DNA from: Akkermansia muciniphila
Lineage (GTDB): Bacteria; Verrucomicrobiota; Verrucomicrobiia; Limisphaerales; UBA9464
DNA length: 35,085 nt
Assembly (NCBI GenBank): GCA_945883815.1
Contig: CAMCYJ010000030.1
Coordinates: forward strand, 1 to 35,085
Reading direction: 5' to 3'
Shown here in pieces: positions 9,356-17,127 of the stretch; the stretch's first letter is position 1; each line of letters starts with the position of its first letter. Made by a program: the position numbers and the translations under genes. Under the pieces are notes generated by a model, which ran no database searches, was not told the origin of the DNA, and worked only from the letters and a program-made list of their open reading frames with translations.

Positions 9356-9372
9356 GTGCCCCAACGGGGCAC
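9356..9372. other. Perfect short hairpin between mutL and the PQQ-propeller gene
   Basis: GTGCCCC-AAC-GGGGCAC forms a perfect 7-bp stem with a 3-base loop, about 60 bases past the mutL stop. No T-run follows on either strand, so it is at best a weak terminator or RNA-stabilising structure. The rest of 9229-9433 shows no gene. Confidence 0.35.
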
Positions 9373-9433
9373 ACAGCCTCGTTCGCAGACGATGACTCGC
9401 GGGGAAAAGGCGCAGGGCAGGGCTGAGGGTTCT

Positions 9434-11590
9434 CTAACCCGTGCGTCCGAAGCGTTTTTCCAAATCGCGCCAGCCCATTTCGATCATCGTGGGGCGACCG
9501 TGCGGGCAGGTGTAGGGCATGGAGCACTTCTTGAGGTCGACGAGGAGTTGGTCGAGTTCGCGGCCTGAGAGCGGGTCGTTGGCCTTGACCGCATGACGGC
9601 ACACGGTCTTGGCGATGACGTCTTCTCCCAGTCGCATCAAGTTCACACCGGAGCCCGCGGCCTTGAGGGCGTCGATGAGATCGAGGGTGAAGCGCTTGGG
9701 GTGGTTGGACTTCACCAGAGGCGGGAGCGCATCGAGCAAGAAGGTGCGATCCCCGAATTCGCTCAGCCCGATGCCCATGCGCGTGAGGGTCTCGAGGTTG
9801 CCGCGCACGAATTCGGCGTCGCGCACCGAGAGTTCCACAGTCTCCGGCAAGAGGAGTCGTTGCGATGCCGCCTGATGACCCGCCTCAAGCCGTTGGAGCA
9901 TTTGCTCGAAGAGGATGCGTTCGTGGGCCGCGTGCTGGTCGAGCAGTACCAAGCCGCGCTCGGATTCGAGCAGCACGTAAAGACGGCCCACGACGCCGAT
10001 GATCCGCAAGGGACGCTGGAGCAGGGCGACGGGCAGCGCACCGGTGCCCGAAGGATTGGGGGCGACGGCCTGGCTGGAATGGGTGGGCTGGGTTTGGCCG
10101 GAGGGCGGCACCGCGCTTAGGGCCACGGTCGCCGGTGGGGTCGCCGGGAGGGGGCGGGCGAGCGGCTCAAAAGGTCGCGAGATTGAGGGTTCGGCAGCTG
10201 GGTGTGCTGGCATCGAGACCGGGGGTGAGGCGTCACCGGAACCGGCATCCGGAACGGTCGCCGCCAAGGCCGGTGCCGCATCGGTCTTTGGGGTCGGGAT
10301 GTCCAGGTGGGACCTCGGGGCGGAGAGATCCGCGGGTGGGTTCGCCTCCGCCGTTTCCGTGCCGGAGAACCCGGGCAGCAAGGTGGCCTCAAGCACGGTC
10401 GGCAACTGCGGCGGGACCGGAGATCCCGGGGCCTCGCCGGCGAGCATTGGCAGGCGTGGCTCATGCGTGAAGCCAGCAGCCTCGGGATGTGCCTGGTGGA
10501 ATGCGTGCAGCGTGTCGCGGATGGCCTTGGCCACGAGGCGTCGCACGGCGGATTCTTCCCGGAACTTCACCTCGCGTTTTTGCGGGTGGACGTTCACATC
10601 GACCGCCGCCGGATCGATTTCCAGGAACAGACAGCAAACGGGATAACGCCCGCGCATCAAGGCCGTGTGATAGCCCTCAGCCAGTGCAAAATGGAGCCCG
10701 CGATTCTCGACGGGGCGTTGGTTGACGAAGACGTGTTGTTCGTCGCGTGAGCTGCGCGATACGCCCGGCGCTCCGATGAATCCCCACAGGCGGAATCGCG
10801 ACAGTTTGCCCGAATCGCGCAGCACCCAATTCTCGCCGGGCTCCAGGTCGGGCGCTTCTTCGATGCCGGCGGAGAACTCCAGCGGAAGGAGCGGTGTCTC
10901 GGATCCATGCAATTGGCGTAGCCGTTCCTTGAGTGCGGTGAAGCGGTCGGCCTCGGAACTCCAAGGCACCGGTGGCAATTGCCAGGCGATTCGGCCGTCG
11001 CTGACGAAACTGAATCCCACCTGGGGCCAGGCCAGGGCCACCAGAGTGAGGTAGTGCTGGATGTGGGCGCGCTCGGTCTCCTCGGCACGGAGGAATTTTC
11101 GCCGGGCGGGCAGATTGAAGAAAATCTGGCGCACCTCGATGGTGGTGCCGGCCGGAGAGGCGGCGGCCTTCACTTCGACGATCTTGCCGCCGTTCACCAC
11201 CACCTGAGTGGCCTCTCCTGAGGTGTCTTCGCGCTCGCGGGTGGTGATCACGAACCGGCTCACGCTGGCGATGCTGGGCAGGGCCTCGCCGCGGAAGCCC
11301 ATGGTGGCGATGGAGGCGAGATCTTCGGCGCGGGTGATCTTGGAGGTGGCGTGGCGTTCGAGGCAGAGCAGGGCATCGTCGCGGCTCATGCCCCGCCCGT
11401 CGTCGGTGACGCGGATGAGGCTGCGACCTCCGGCTCCGATTTCGACGGTGATGCGGGAGGTGCCGGCATCCAGTGAGTTCTCGACCAGTTCCTTGACCAC
11501 GCTGGCGGGGCGTTCCACCACCTCGCCCGCGGCGATTTGGTTCGCCACATGTTCTGGGAGCAGCCGAATCCGGTTCACGCGGTTGAGCAT
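9434..11590 (-). CDS. mutL: DNA mismatch repair protein MutL (endonuclease-type)
   Basis: MutL couples mismatch recognition by MutS to strand incision. The 718-aa protein has the GHKL ATPase motifs ELVENSLDAG (34-43), DDGRGM, ATSKI and GFRGEALPSIASV at the N-terminus. A Pro/Ala-rich linker of about 180 residues follows, then the C-terminal dimerisation domain (RIIGVVGRLYVLLES). The metal-binding endonuclease motif DQHAAHERILFE (from residue 551) fits DQHA-x2-E-x4-E, and VCRHAVKA and CPHGRP (695-700) are the other conserved nuclease-site pieces. This therefore looks like a nicking MutL of the kind found in bacteria without MutH. The ATG at 11590 is chosen because NRIRLLPEHVANQIAAGEV is the canonical start; in-frame starts at 11671 and 11809 would add non-homologous residues. 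It is divergent from the phosphodiesterase gene. Confidence 0.96.
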   Translation of the reverse strand: MLNRVNRIRLLPEHVANQIAAGEVVERPASVVKELVENSLDAGTSRITVEIGAGGRSLIRVTDDGRGMSRDDALLCLERHATSKITRAEDLASIATMGFRGEALPSIASVSRFVITTREREDTSGEATQVVVNGGKIVEVKAAASPAGTTIEVRQIFFNLPARRKFLRAEETERAHIQHYLTLVALAWPQVGFSFVSDGRIAWQLPPVPWSSEADRFTALKERLRQLHGSETPLLPLEFSAGIEEAPDLEPGENWVLRDSGKLSRFRLWGFIGAPGVSRSSRDEQHVFVNQRPVENRGLHFALAEGYHTALMRGRYPVCCLFLEIDPAAVDVNVHPQKREVKFREESAVRRLVAKAIRDTLHAFHQAHPEAAGFTHEPRLPMLAGEAPGSPVPPQLPTVLEATLLPGFSGTETAEANPPADLSAPRSHLDIPTPKTDAAPALAATVPDAGSGDASPPVSMPAHPAAEPSISRPFEPLARPLPATPPATVALSAVPPSGQTQPTHSSQAVAPNPSGTGALPVALLQRPLRIIGVVGRLYVLLESERGLVLLDQHAAHERILFEQMLQRLEAGHQAASQRLLLPETVELSVRDAEFVRGNLETLTRMGIGLSEFGDRTFLLDALPPLVKSNHPKRFTLDLIDALKAAGSGVNLMRLGEDVIAKTVCRHAVKANDPLSGRELDQLLVDLKKCSMPYTCPHGRPTMIEMGWRDLEKRFGRTG

Positions 11591-11729
11591 TGCGGGTTCG
11601 AGCGCCGTCGTGGAGTCCAGAAAGGAGGAGAATGGCGATCGCTGCCTTCGAGGTTTCGGGAGGTCATCCATCGGTGGGAGTGTGTTTCGATGGCTTGACC
11701 CGTCGTGAGTGGATCCGTTGCATGGGTCC

Positions 11730-12626
11730 ATGCGGGTGCTGTGCCAATGGCTGGGTGTGGGGTTCGGGCTATCGATCCTGGGTTTGGGTGCTGGGGAGAG
11801 TTTGCCCAAGGCCGAGGTGTTGATGCAGCGGTCGTCGCGGCCTCTGGTGATCGCACACCGGGGTTACTCGGCTGCCGCTCCGGAAAACACGCTGCCGGCT
11901 TTCCAGTTGGCGATGGAGGCTGAAGCGGACCTGGTGGAATTGGACTACTACCATTCCAAGGATCAGGTGCTGACCGTGGTCCATGACGGCACGTTGGACC
12001 GGACGACGGATGCGGTGCGGCGTTGGGGGACTGGCACGAATCGGGTTTCACAAACGCTGTTCGCGAAGATGCACGAATTGGATGCCTCGTCATGGCGGGG
12101 TTCGAACCAACCGCCGGCGACGATCCCGTCGTTGATGGAGGCGTTGGATCTTATCCAGTCGCGTTCGGTGACGTTGATCGAGCGCAAGGCGGGTCCGGCG
12201 GAGGCTTGTGTGCGGTTGATCCGGGAGCGCCGCGAGGTGAATCAGGTGGTGGTGCAGTCGTTCGATTGGCAATACCTCGAGGAGTACCATCGGCTGGAGC
12301 CTTCGCAGATCCTGGGGGCGCTGGGGCCGTGGAAGTCGTATCGGGGCGCGTCGCTTTCCGATGCGGAGCAGGTGCTCTCGGTGCGTTGGATCGATGAGGC
12401 GCGTCGCGTCGGAGCCCGGGTTGTGGTGTGGAACCAGAAGGTGGAAGCTTCTGCCGTTGCTGCGGCCCATGAGCGGGGGATGAAGGTGTGGGTTTATACC
12501 ATTGATGATCCGGCTGATATGACGCGGCTTCTGGATTTGGGTATCGACGGGTTGATCACAAACAACCCGGGACGGGCGTGGCGGGTGCTGGCTGAGCGGC
12601 GCGGACGGGTTGGTGGATCCCGTTAG
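11730..12626 (+). CDS. Exported glycerophosphodiester phosphodiesterase
   Basis: The enzyme hydrolyses glycerophosphodiesters to glycerol-3-phosphate and an alcohol. The 298-aa protein has a hydrophobic leader (residues 3-22) and then PLVIAHRGYSAAAPENTLPAF, the GDPD signature with catalytic H43 and R44 and metal-binding E52. VELDYYHSKD supplies the second acidic pair and VVHDGTLDRTTD the second catalytic histidine. Late motifs VYTIDDPADMTRLLDLGIDGLITNNP complete the TIM-barrel family fold. No lipobox is evident, so it is likely periplasmic. The ATG at 11730 is used; a GTG at 11709 in frame is possible. It is divergent from mutL across about 140 bases, which should hold both promoters, though none stands out. 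Confidence 0.92.
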   Translation: MRVLCQWLGVGFGLSILGLGAGESLPKAEVLMQRSSRPLVIAHRGYSAAAPENTLPAFQLAMEAEADLVELDYYHSKDQVLTVVHDGTLDRTTDAVRRWGTGTNRVSQTLFAKMHELDASSWRGSNQPPATIPSLMEALDLIQSRSVTLIERKAGPAEACVRLIRERREVNQVVVQSFDWQYLEEYHRLEPSQILGALGPWKSYRGASLSDAEQVLSVRWIDEARRVGARVVVWNQKVEASAVAAAHERGMKVWVYTIDDPADMTRLLDLGIDGLITNNPGRAWRVLAERRGRVGGSR

Positions 12627-12706
12627 GTCTGGTCGGGTGGTTGGGTTCCTGCCGGTGGGGTCGTCGGACTGGACAACCCTGGGTCGCATCGACAGGGTCC
12701 ACAGTC

Positions 12707-13054
12707 ATGTTCGCTTCGATTCTTGCTCCCGGTGAGAAGATCCACGTGATCCACCGGCGTCACTTTGATCACGAGCCGCATCGGCATTTCGTTGGGGTGG
12801 TCAACGATTACCGCGAGGGCGTGCTTCGGATGACGGGCCATGTCTACGCGGTGGATCCGACGACCTATCAGTTCATCCGCCGGCCGGAGCAGCGGACGCG
12901 GGTGGTGTCGGTGGTGAGTGGCGAGGTGATCGTGAACATCATTCCGACCTCGGTGGATTTGTCGAAGATCACGTATAGGCAGGAGGGGACGGCGGTCCGT
13001 GTGAGCGACGGGAGCGAGTGGCATCTGGACATTAGTGAAGTGGGTTGGCGCTGA
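12707..13054 (+). CDS. Small conserved-looking protein of unknown function
   Basis: I do not recognise this 115-aa protein. It begins MFASILAPGEKIHVIHRRHFD and is rich in histidine near the N-terminus (HVIHRRHFDHEPHRHF), then continues with beta-strand-like alternation: VVNDYREGVLRMTGHVYAVD, VVSVVSGEVIVNIIP and SEWHLDISEVGWR. There is no signal peptide or membrane segment, so it is probably a compact cytosolic beta-rich protein. The ATG at 12707 is preferred; an in-frame start at 12641 adds a low-complexity stretch. It follows the phosphodiesterase by 80 bases on the same strand, and a palindromic repeat begins two bases after its stop codon. Codon use (strong G/C third position) supports it being real. 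Confidence 0.7.
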   Translation: MFASILAPGEKIHVIHRRHFDHEPHRHFVGVVNDYREGVLRMTGHVYAVDPTTYQFIRRPEQRTRVVSVVSGEVIVNIIPTSVDLSKITYRQEGTAVRVSDGSEWHLDISEVGWR

Positions 13055-13056
13055 GG

Positions 13057-13175
13057 GGCTCCGCGGGATCGACCCTGCGCTCGCAGGGAAGCTCGGGAAG
13101 TTCCACCATTGCGCTGCGCGCAGGATTTTTTTGATGTTCGCTTCCAGAGCTCGCTCCGGCCCGATCCCGCTCCGC
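13057..13175 (+). repeat. Dispersed palindromic repeat, copy A
   Basis: It starts GGCTCCGCGGGATCGACCC two bases after the stop of the small unknown gene and ends CCCGATCCCGCTCCGCC. The arms CGGGATCG and CGATCCCG pair. The middle carries GCTCGCAGGGAAGCTCGGG, a GCGC-rich hairpin with seven T's, and GTTCGCTTCCAGAGCTCGC (first base differs). It is joined head to tail to copy B by TGCGTACTTTTTGTTGAG. Confidence 0.85.
13110..13132 (+). terminator. Terminator-like hairpin plus T-run inside copy A
   Basis: TGCGC-TGC-GCGCA forms a short perfect stem, then GGA and seven T's. It lies 56 bases after the stop of the small unknown gene, in the right orientation to end its transcript. The stem is only 5 bp, so efficiency is uncertain. 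Confidence 0.45.
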
Positions 13176-13192
13176 CTGCGTACTTTTTGTTG

Positions 13193-13306
13193 AGGATTGG
13201 GCCTGCGCTCGCAGGGAAGCTCGGGAAGTTCCACCATTGCGCTGCGCGCGGGATTTTTTTTGGTGTTCGCTTCCAGAGCTCGCTCCGGGACGATCCCGCT
13301 GCCGCC
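13193..13306 (+). repeat. Dispersed palindromic repeat, copy B
   Basis: It begins GAGGATTGGGCCTGCGCTCGC and ends GGACGATCCCGCTGCCGCC. The core is nearly identical to copy A, including GCTCGGGAAGTTCCACCATT and the GC-rich hairpin followed here by eight T's. The left arm lacks the GGCTCCGCG start, and the linker sequence takes its place. Confidence 0.85.
13239..13261 (+). terminator. Terminator-like hairpin plus T-run inside copy B
   Basis: GCGCTGCGCGC hairpin followed by GGGA and eight T's (13254-13261). It is the second of three such elements in tandem downstream of the same gene. Confidence 0.4.
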
Positions 13307-13377
13307 TTTGGGTGCATCACGAAGGATGCCGTGCTTGGCTCGTACGCGGATGTGGTCTGTGGGTTTGTGCTCGGGTG

Positions 13378-13498
13378 GGCTCCGCTGGATCGGTCCTCCG
13401 CTCGCAGGGAAGCTCTGTAGGCTCAGCCTTTGCGCTGCGCGCAGGTTTTTTTTGGTGTTCGCTTCCAAAGCTCGCTACGGACCGATCCCGCTCCGCTT
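13378..13498 (+). repeat. Dispersed palindromic repeat, copy C
   Basis: It starts GGCTCCGCTGGATCGGTCC and ends GGACCGATCCCGCTCCGC, so the ATCGGTCC and GGACCGAT arms pair perfectly. The core has the same hairpin with eight T's at 13446-13453. It is joined to copy D by TACGTACTTTTTGTTGAG, the same linker that joins A to B. A-B and C-D are therefore two dimers about 321 bases apart. Confidence 0.85.
13431..13453 (+). terminator. Terminator-like hairpin plus T-run inside copy C
   Basis: TGCGC-TGC-GCGCA stem followed by GG and eight T's. It is the third tandem hairpin plus T-run between the small unknown gene and the restriction operon, and would insulate the operon from upstream transcription. 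Confidence 0.4.
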
Positions 13499-13512
13499 AC
13501 GTACTTTTTGTT

Positions 13513-13631
13513 GAGGATCGGTCCTATGCTCGCAGGGAACGTGGGGATAGGTGGAGCTTTCGCGCTGGCGCGCGAGGGGGCTTAAGGGTGTTGACGTTCC
13601 AATGCTCGCTCCGGCCCGGTCCCGCTTGTGC
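13513..13631 (+). repeat. Dispersed palindromic repeat, copy D
   Basis: It begins GAGGATCGGTCCTATGCTCGC and ends GGCCCGGTCCCGCTTGTGCC. Its centre differs from A-C: AACGTGGGG, CGCGCTGGCGCGCGAGG and GTTGACGTTCCAATGCTCGC. It has no T-run and is closest to copy E at 7022. Confidence 0.8.
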
Positions 13632-13874
13632 CTTCTGGTGTGGCCAGGCTACCTGTTACAAAACAGCAGTGGATTTCGACCTTCAAAACGTGGGCCCTGT
13701 GAGGCGTCGGTTGTCGTCCGAACTGGTGGATTTCGCGTGCGGCAGTCGCGTTGAAGATTCAGTCTTTCTTCAATACGCCAGAACCGGAATGACACCTCAC
13801 GATGCTGTCTGTGAATGCGGTGTGAACGACCGGCGATACGCCAAAATCAGCGACCGAAAACTCATGACCCCCAC
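13632..13874. other. Leader region of the restriction-modification operon
   Basis: This 243-base stretch is less GC-rich than its surroundings and has no convincing gene. It must hold the operon promoter, but I cannot place -35 and -10 boxes with confidence. One small inverted repeat is visible, CTGTT-ACAA-AACAG at 13653-13666, which could be a hairpin or an operator half-site pair. Confidence 0.4.
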
Positions 13875-16262
13875 GTGAACAAGAAGGCGCTTTCCGAAAC
13901 CGACATCCGTTCCAAGTTCATCACTCCGGCCCTGTGCGGTCCGGAGGGAGCGGGCTGGGATCTGATGACCCAGGTTCGGGAGGAGGCCTATTTCACCAAA
14001 GGTCGAGTGATGGTCCGCGGCAAGACAGTCCGGCGCGGTGAGGCGAAGAAGGCGGATTACCTGCTTTATTACAAACCGAACCTTCCCATCGCCGTCATCG
14101 AGGCGAAGGACAACCGCCATGCCGTGGGCGACGGCATCCAGCAGGCTCTCGAATACGCGGAGATCCTGGATGTGCCGTTCGCCTACAGTTGCAACGGCGA
14201 TGCCTTCCTGGAGCACGACCGCACGGCCGCCGGCGGCACGGTGACCCGCGAGATTCCGCTCGATCAGTTTCCGTCGCCGGCGCAGTTGTGGTCGCGTTTC
14301 TGCGCTGCCAAGGGGCTCACGTCGACGCAGGTCGCGGTCACGACTCAGGATTATTACGACGACGGTTCTCGGAAATCACCGCGCTACTACCAGCTCATCG
14401 CCATCAACCGCACGGTCGAGGCCATCGCCCGGGGAGAAAACCGCATCCTGCTGGTCATGGCCACTGGCACCGGCAAGACCTACACCGCATTCCAGATCAT
14501 CTGGCGGCTTTGGAAGGCCGGGGCTAAGAAACGCATCCTCTTCCTCGTGGATCGCAACATCCTCGCCGACCAGACCAAGACCAACGACTTCAAGCCCTTC
14601 GGGGCGGCGATGACGAAGATCACCCATCGCAAGGTGGACAAGGCATTCGAGATCTATCTCTGCCTCTACCAAGCCGTCACCGGCACCGAGGAGGACAAGA
14701 ACATCTACAAGGAGTTCTCGCCGGATTTCTTCGATCTCATCGTCGTGGACGAGTGTCACCGGGGCAGTGCCGCCGACGATGCGGCGTGGCGGCAAGTCCT
14801 GGAATATTTCGCCTCGGCGACGCAGATCGGCCTTACCGCCACGCCCAAGGAAACCAAGGAGGTCTCCAACATCGAATACTTCGGCGAACCGATTTACACC
14901 TACTCGCTGCGCCAAGGCATCGCCGATGGCTTCCTCGCACCCTACAAGGTGGTTCGCATCGGCCTCGACAGGGACATCCTCGGTTGGCGGCCCCAGCTCG
15001 GTCAGGTGGACAGGTACGGGCAGCTTATCGAAGACCGCGAATACAACCTCCGCGACTTCGACAAGAACCTCATCCTCGAAAAGCGCACCGAACTCGTGGC
15101 GGCCAAGGTCTCGGAGTTTCTCCGGGCCACCAATCGCTTCGCCAAGACCATCGTCTTCTGTGAGACCACCGACCACGCGGAGCGGATGCGTCAGGCGTTG
15201 GTGAATGCCAATGCCGACCTGGCCGCTGCCAACAGCAAGTACGTCATGCGCATTACCGGCGATGATGACGAAGGCAAGGCTCAGCTCGACAACTTCATCG
15301 ACCCCGAATCGACCTATCCGGTGATCGCCTGCACCTCTCGCTTGATGAGCACCGGTGTGGATGCCCAGACCTGCCACCTGATCGTCCTCGACAAGCGCAT
15401 CGCCTCGATGACCGAGTTCAAACAAATCATCGGTCGCGGCACCCGCATCCACGAGGACTACGGCAAGTTGTTCTTCACCATCATGGATTTTCGTGGGGCA
15501 ACGGCCTTGTTTGCCGACCCGAACTTCGATGGCGACCCGGTGCAAATTTACGAGCCGGCGCCGGGTGATCCGCCGGTGCCTCCGGATCAAACCCCTGCCG
15601 ATCCGAATGACCCCAGCGAAGAAGAACCCAACGAATCCGCCCATGACGCGTTGGCGCCCTATGGCTTGGAAACGGGAGCCGATCCGGTGACCGGTGTCGC
15701 CCGCTACTTCGTGGATGGGGTTCCGGTCTCCGTGGCCGTGGAGCGGGTACAATACCTGGATGAGAGTGGCCGTCTGATCACCGAGTCGCTCACCGATTAC
15801 TCCCGGAAGACCGTCCTCAAGAACTACGCCTCGCTGGATGATTTCTTGGCCGCTTGGAACGACGCCGAGAAGAAGCAAGCGGTCGTGGAGGCGTTGGCTC
15901 AACAGGGCGTTTTCCTGGATGAGTTGGCAGAGCAGGTGGGTCGGGAGTTCGACCCGTTCGATCTGGTCTGTCACATCGCCTTCGACCGCCCTCCCATGAC
16001 CCGTCGGGAGCGTGCGGACCGAGTGAAAAAGCGGGATGTCTTCGGGCGGTATGAGGCCAAGGCGCGCGCTGTCCTCACGGCCCTGCTCGACAAGTATGCC
16101 GACAGCGGCATCGCGAGTGTGGAATCGCTGGAGATCCTGAAGGTGGATCCGCTCCGCTCGTTCGGAACGCCCTTTGAAATCGTCGCGCTCTTTGGAGGCA
16201 AACCTGCCTACCTGGCCGCCCTCCGCGATCTGGAAACGGCCCTGTATCAGGAAGCCGCCTGA
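13875..16262 (+). CDS. hsdR: Type I restriction enzyme, HsdR (motor/nuclease) subunit, EcoAI/EcoEI-like
   Basis: HsdR gives the type I complex its ATP-driven DNA translocation and cleavage. The 795-aa protein has an N-terminal PD-(D/E)xK nuclease domain (D61, then E76-A-K78 in AVIEAKD). The SF2 motor follows: Walker A MATGTGKT at 195-202, the DECH box at 292-295, GLTATP, and motif VI QIIGRGTRI from residue 517. A Pro/Asp/Glu-rich linker (EPAPGDPPVPPDQTP) leads into an EcoEI-type C-terminal domain that docks on HsdM/HsdS. The start is a GTG at 13875, giving (M)NKKALSETDIRSKFITPAL, the usual family beginning; an ATG at 13815 in frame adds residues unlike the family. It is the first gene of a five-gene operon and ends 3 bases before the DUF3800 gene. 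Confidence 0.95.
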   Translation: MNKKALSETDIRSKFITPALCGPEGAGWDLMTQVREEAYFTKGRVMVRGKTVRRGEAKKADYLLYYKPNLPIAVIEAKDNRHAVGDGIQQALEYAEILDVPFAYSCNGDAFLEHDRTAAGGTVTREIPLDQFPSPAQLWSRFCAAKGLTSTQVAVTTQDYYDDGSRKSPRYYQLIAINRTVEAIARGENRILLVMATGTGKTYTAFQIIWRLWKAGAKKRILFLVDRNILADQTKTNDFKPFGAAMTKITHRKVDKAFEIYLCLYQAVTGTEEDKNIYKEFSPDFFDLIVVDECHRGSAADDAAWRQVLEYFASATQIGLTATPKETKEVSNIEYFGEPIYTYSLRQGIADGFLAPYKVVRIGLDRDILGWRPQLGQVDRYGQLIEDREYNLRDFDKNLILEKRTELVAAKVSEFLRATNRFAKTIVFCETTDHAERMRQALVNANADLAAANSKYVMRITGDDDEGKAQLDNFIDPESTYPVIACTSRLMSTGVDAQTCHLIVLDKRIASMTEFKQIIGRGTRIHEDYGKLFFTIMDFRGATALFADPNFDGDPVQIYEPAPGDPPVPPDQTPADPNDPSEEEPNESAHDALAPYGLETGADPVTGVARYFVDGVPVSVAVERVQYLDESGRLITESLTDYSRKTVLKNYASLDDFLAAWNDAEKKQAVVEALAQQGVFLDELAEQVGREFDPFDLVCHIAFDRPPMTRRERADRVKKRDVFGRYEAKARAVLTALLDKYADSGIASVESLEILKVDPLRSFGTPFEIVALFGGKPAYLAALRDLETALYQEAA

Positions 16263-16265
16263 CCC

Positions 16266-17015
16266 ATGACTGAACTCGTGGAATACAGCGACTACCTGGT
16301 GTTCGTCGATGAAAGCGGCGACCATCACCTCACGCGCATTGATCCTCAGGTCCCGGTGTTCGTGCTGCTCTTTGCGATCCTCCGCAAAGACGACTACGTC
16401 GAAAAAGTCTGCCCGGCGCTCTCCCGTTTCAAATTCCAGTTCTGGGGGCACGACGAGGTGGTGTTGCATGAGCACGACATCCGCAAACCCTCCGGCGACT
16501 TTCTGTTCCTACTCCAAAAACCATTGAGGGAACGCTTTCTCGCCCAGTTGAGCGCACAGATGGAAGCCTTGCCTGCCACTGTGGTCGCCGTGGTGATCGA
16601 CAAGCCGTCTTTCGCCTCTCGATACAGTGCGCCCGCCAACCCCTACGACTACGCCATGGAACTGGGGTTGGAGCGTACCCATCGACACTTGGCCACCCTG
16701 GGGCAGCCCCGGCATCGGACCGCCATCATGGTCGAGAAGCGCGGTCGTCGCGAGGATGTCGACCTGGAATTGGCCTTCCGGCGCGTGTGTGACGGTACCA
16801 ACGCCTTGAACCAACGCCTCCCGTTTCAACTGGTGATGATTCCGAAATCCTCCAATTCCGCCGGCCTGCAACTCACCGACCTGATGGCTCGGCCAGTGGC
16901 CCTCCATCACCTGCGTCCGGATCAACCCAATCGCGCCTTCGAGATCATCCAGACCAAGTTCCGCCGCAGTCCGGCGGGGCAATACGAGGGCTGGGGCTTG
17001 AAGCGGCTGCCCTGA
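16266..17015 (+). CDS. DUF3800 domain-containing protein inserted in the RM operon
   Basis: The 249-aa cytosolic protein starts with YLVFVDESGDHHL (residues 10-22), the N-terminal DESGD signature of DUF3800. It also has the family's late QLTDLMARPVA segment (around residue 200). The family is predicted to have an RNase H-like fold with these acidic residues in its active site, but its activity is not established. A LHEHDIRK motif and an AYxYAMELxLER-like helix (YDYAMELGLERTHR) are also typical. It begins 3 bases after the hsdR stop, with AGGAAG inside the hsdR end as a ribosome site. Translation is thus likely coupled to hsdR. DUF3800 genes are often found near defence loci and mobile elements; here it could be an accessory nuclease or a regulator of the RM system (inference). 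Confidence 0.9.
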   Translation: MTELVEYSDYLVFVDESGDHHLTRIDPQVPVFVLLFAILRKDDYVEKVCPALSRFKFQFWGHDEVVLHEHDIRKPSGDFLFLLQKPLRERFLAQLSAQMEALPATVVAVVIDKPSFASRYSAPANPYDYAMELGLERTHRHLATLGQPRHRTAIMVEKRGRREDVDLELAFRRVCDGTNALNQRLPFQLVMIPKSSNSAGLQLTDLMARPVALHHLRPDQPNRAFEIIQTKFRRSPAGQYEGWGLKRLP

Positions 17016-17023
17016 AATGCGAA

Positions 17024-17049
17024 GGGCCTCCGGGAAATCCCAGAAGCCC
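17024..17049 (+). other. Hairpin in the DUF3800-hsdM gap
   Basis: GGGCCTCCGGGA and TCCCAGAAGCCC are inverted around a 2-base loop, with two C-A mismatches in 12 positions. A second short palindrome, GGAAATTTCC, lies about 10 bases further on. No T-run follows. This is the only sizeable gap (112 bases) in the operon, so the structure might attenuate or separately control hsdM. Confidence 0.4.
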
Positions 17050-17127
17050 AGCGCCGACCGGAAATTTCCAGTCCAACTTGCAAAGAGCTTCGATCCCGCC
17101 CTACCGCCCGTCAACCCGATTTGCCTC

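Noticed and set aside
9229..9433. Search for a tRNA or small gene between mutL and the PQQ-propeller gene
   Set aside because: No cloverleaf or convincing frame; only the 9356-9372 hairpin is visible.
13057..13631. Tandem repeats considered as a CRISPR array
   Set aside because: Units are about 115-120 bases, the linkers between copies are alike rather than unique, the copies are palindromic over their full length, and no cas gene is present.
13237..13878. Open frame of about 213 codons across the repeats before hsdR
   Set aside because: Most of it is translated from repeat copies B-D with Cys/Arg/Trp-rich nonsense composition; no start signal or family likeness.
17017..17127. ATG at 17017 as the true hsdM start
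   Set aside because: The 37 added residues resemble translated spacer and overlap a hairpin, while the protein from 17128 begins exactly like other HsdM proteins. Kept as an alternative only.
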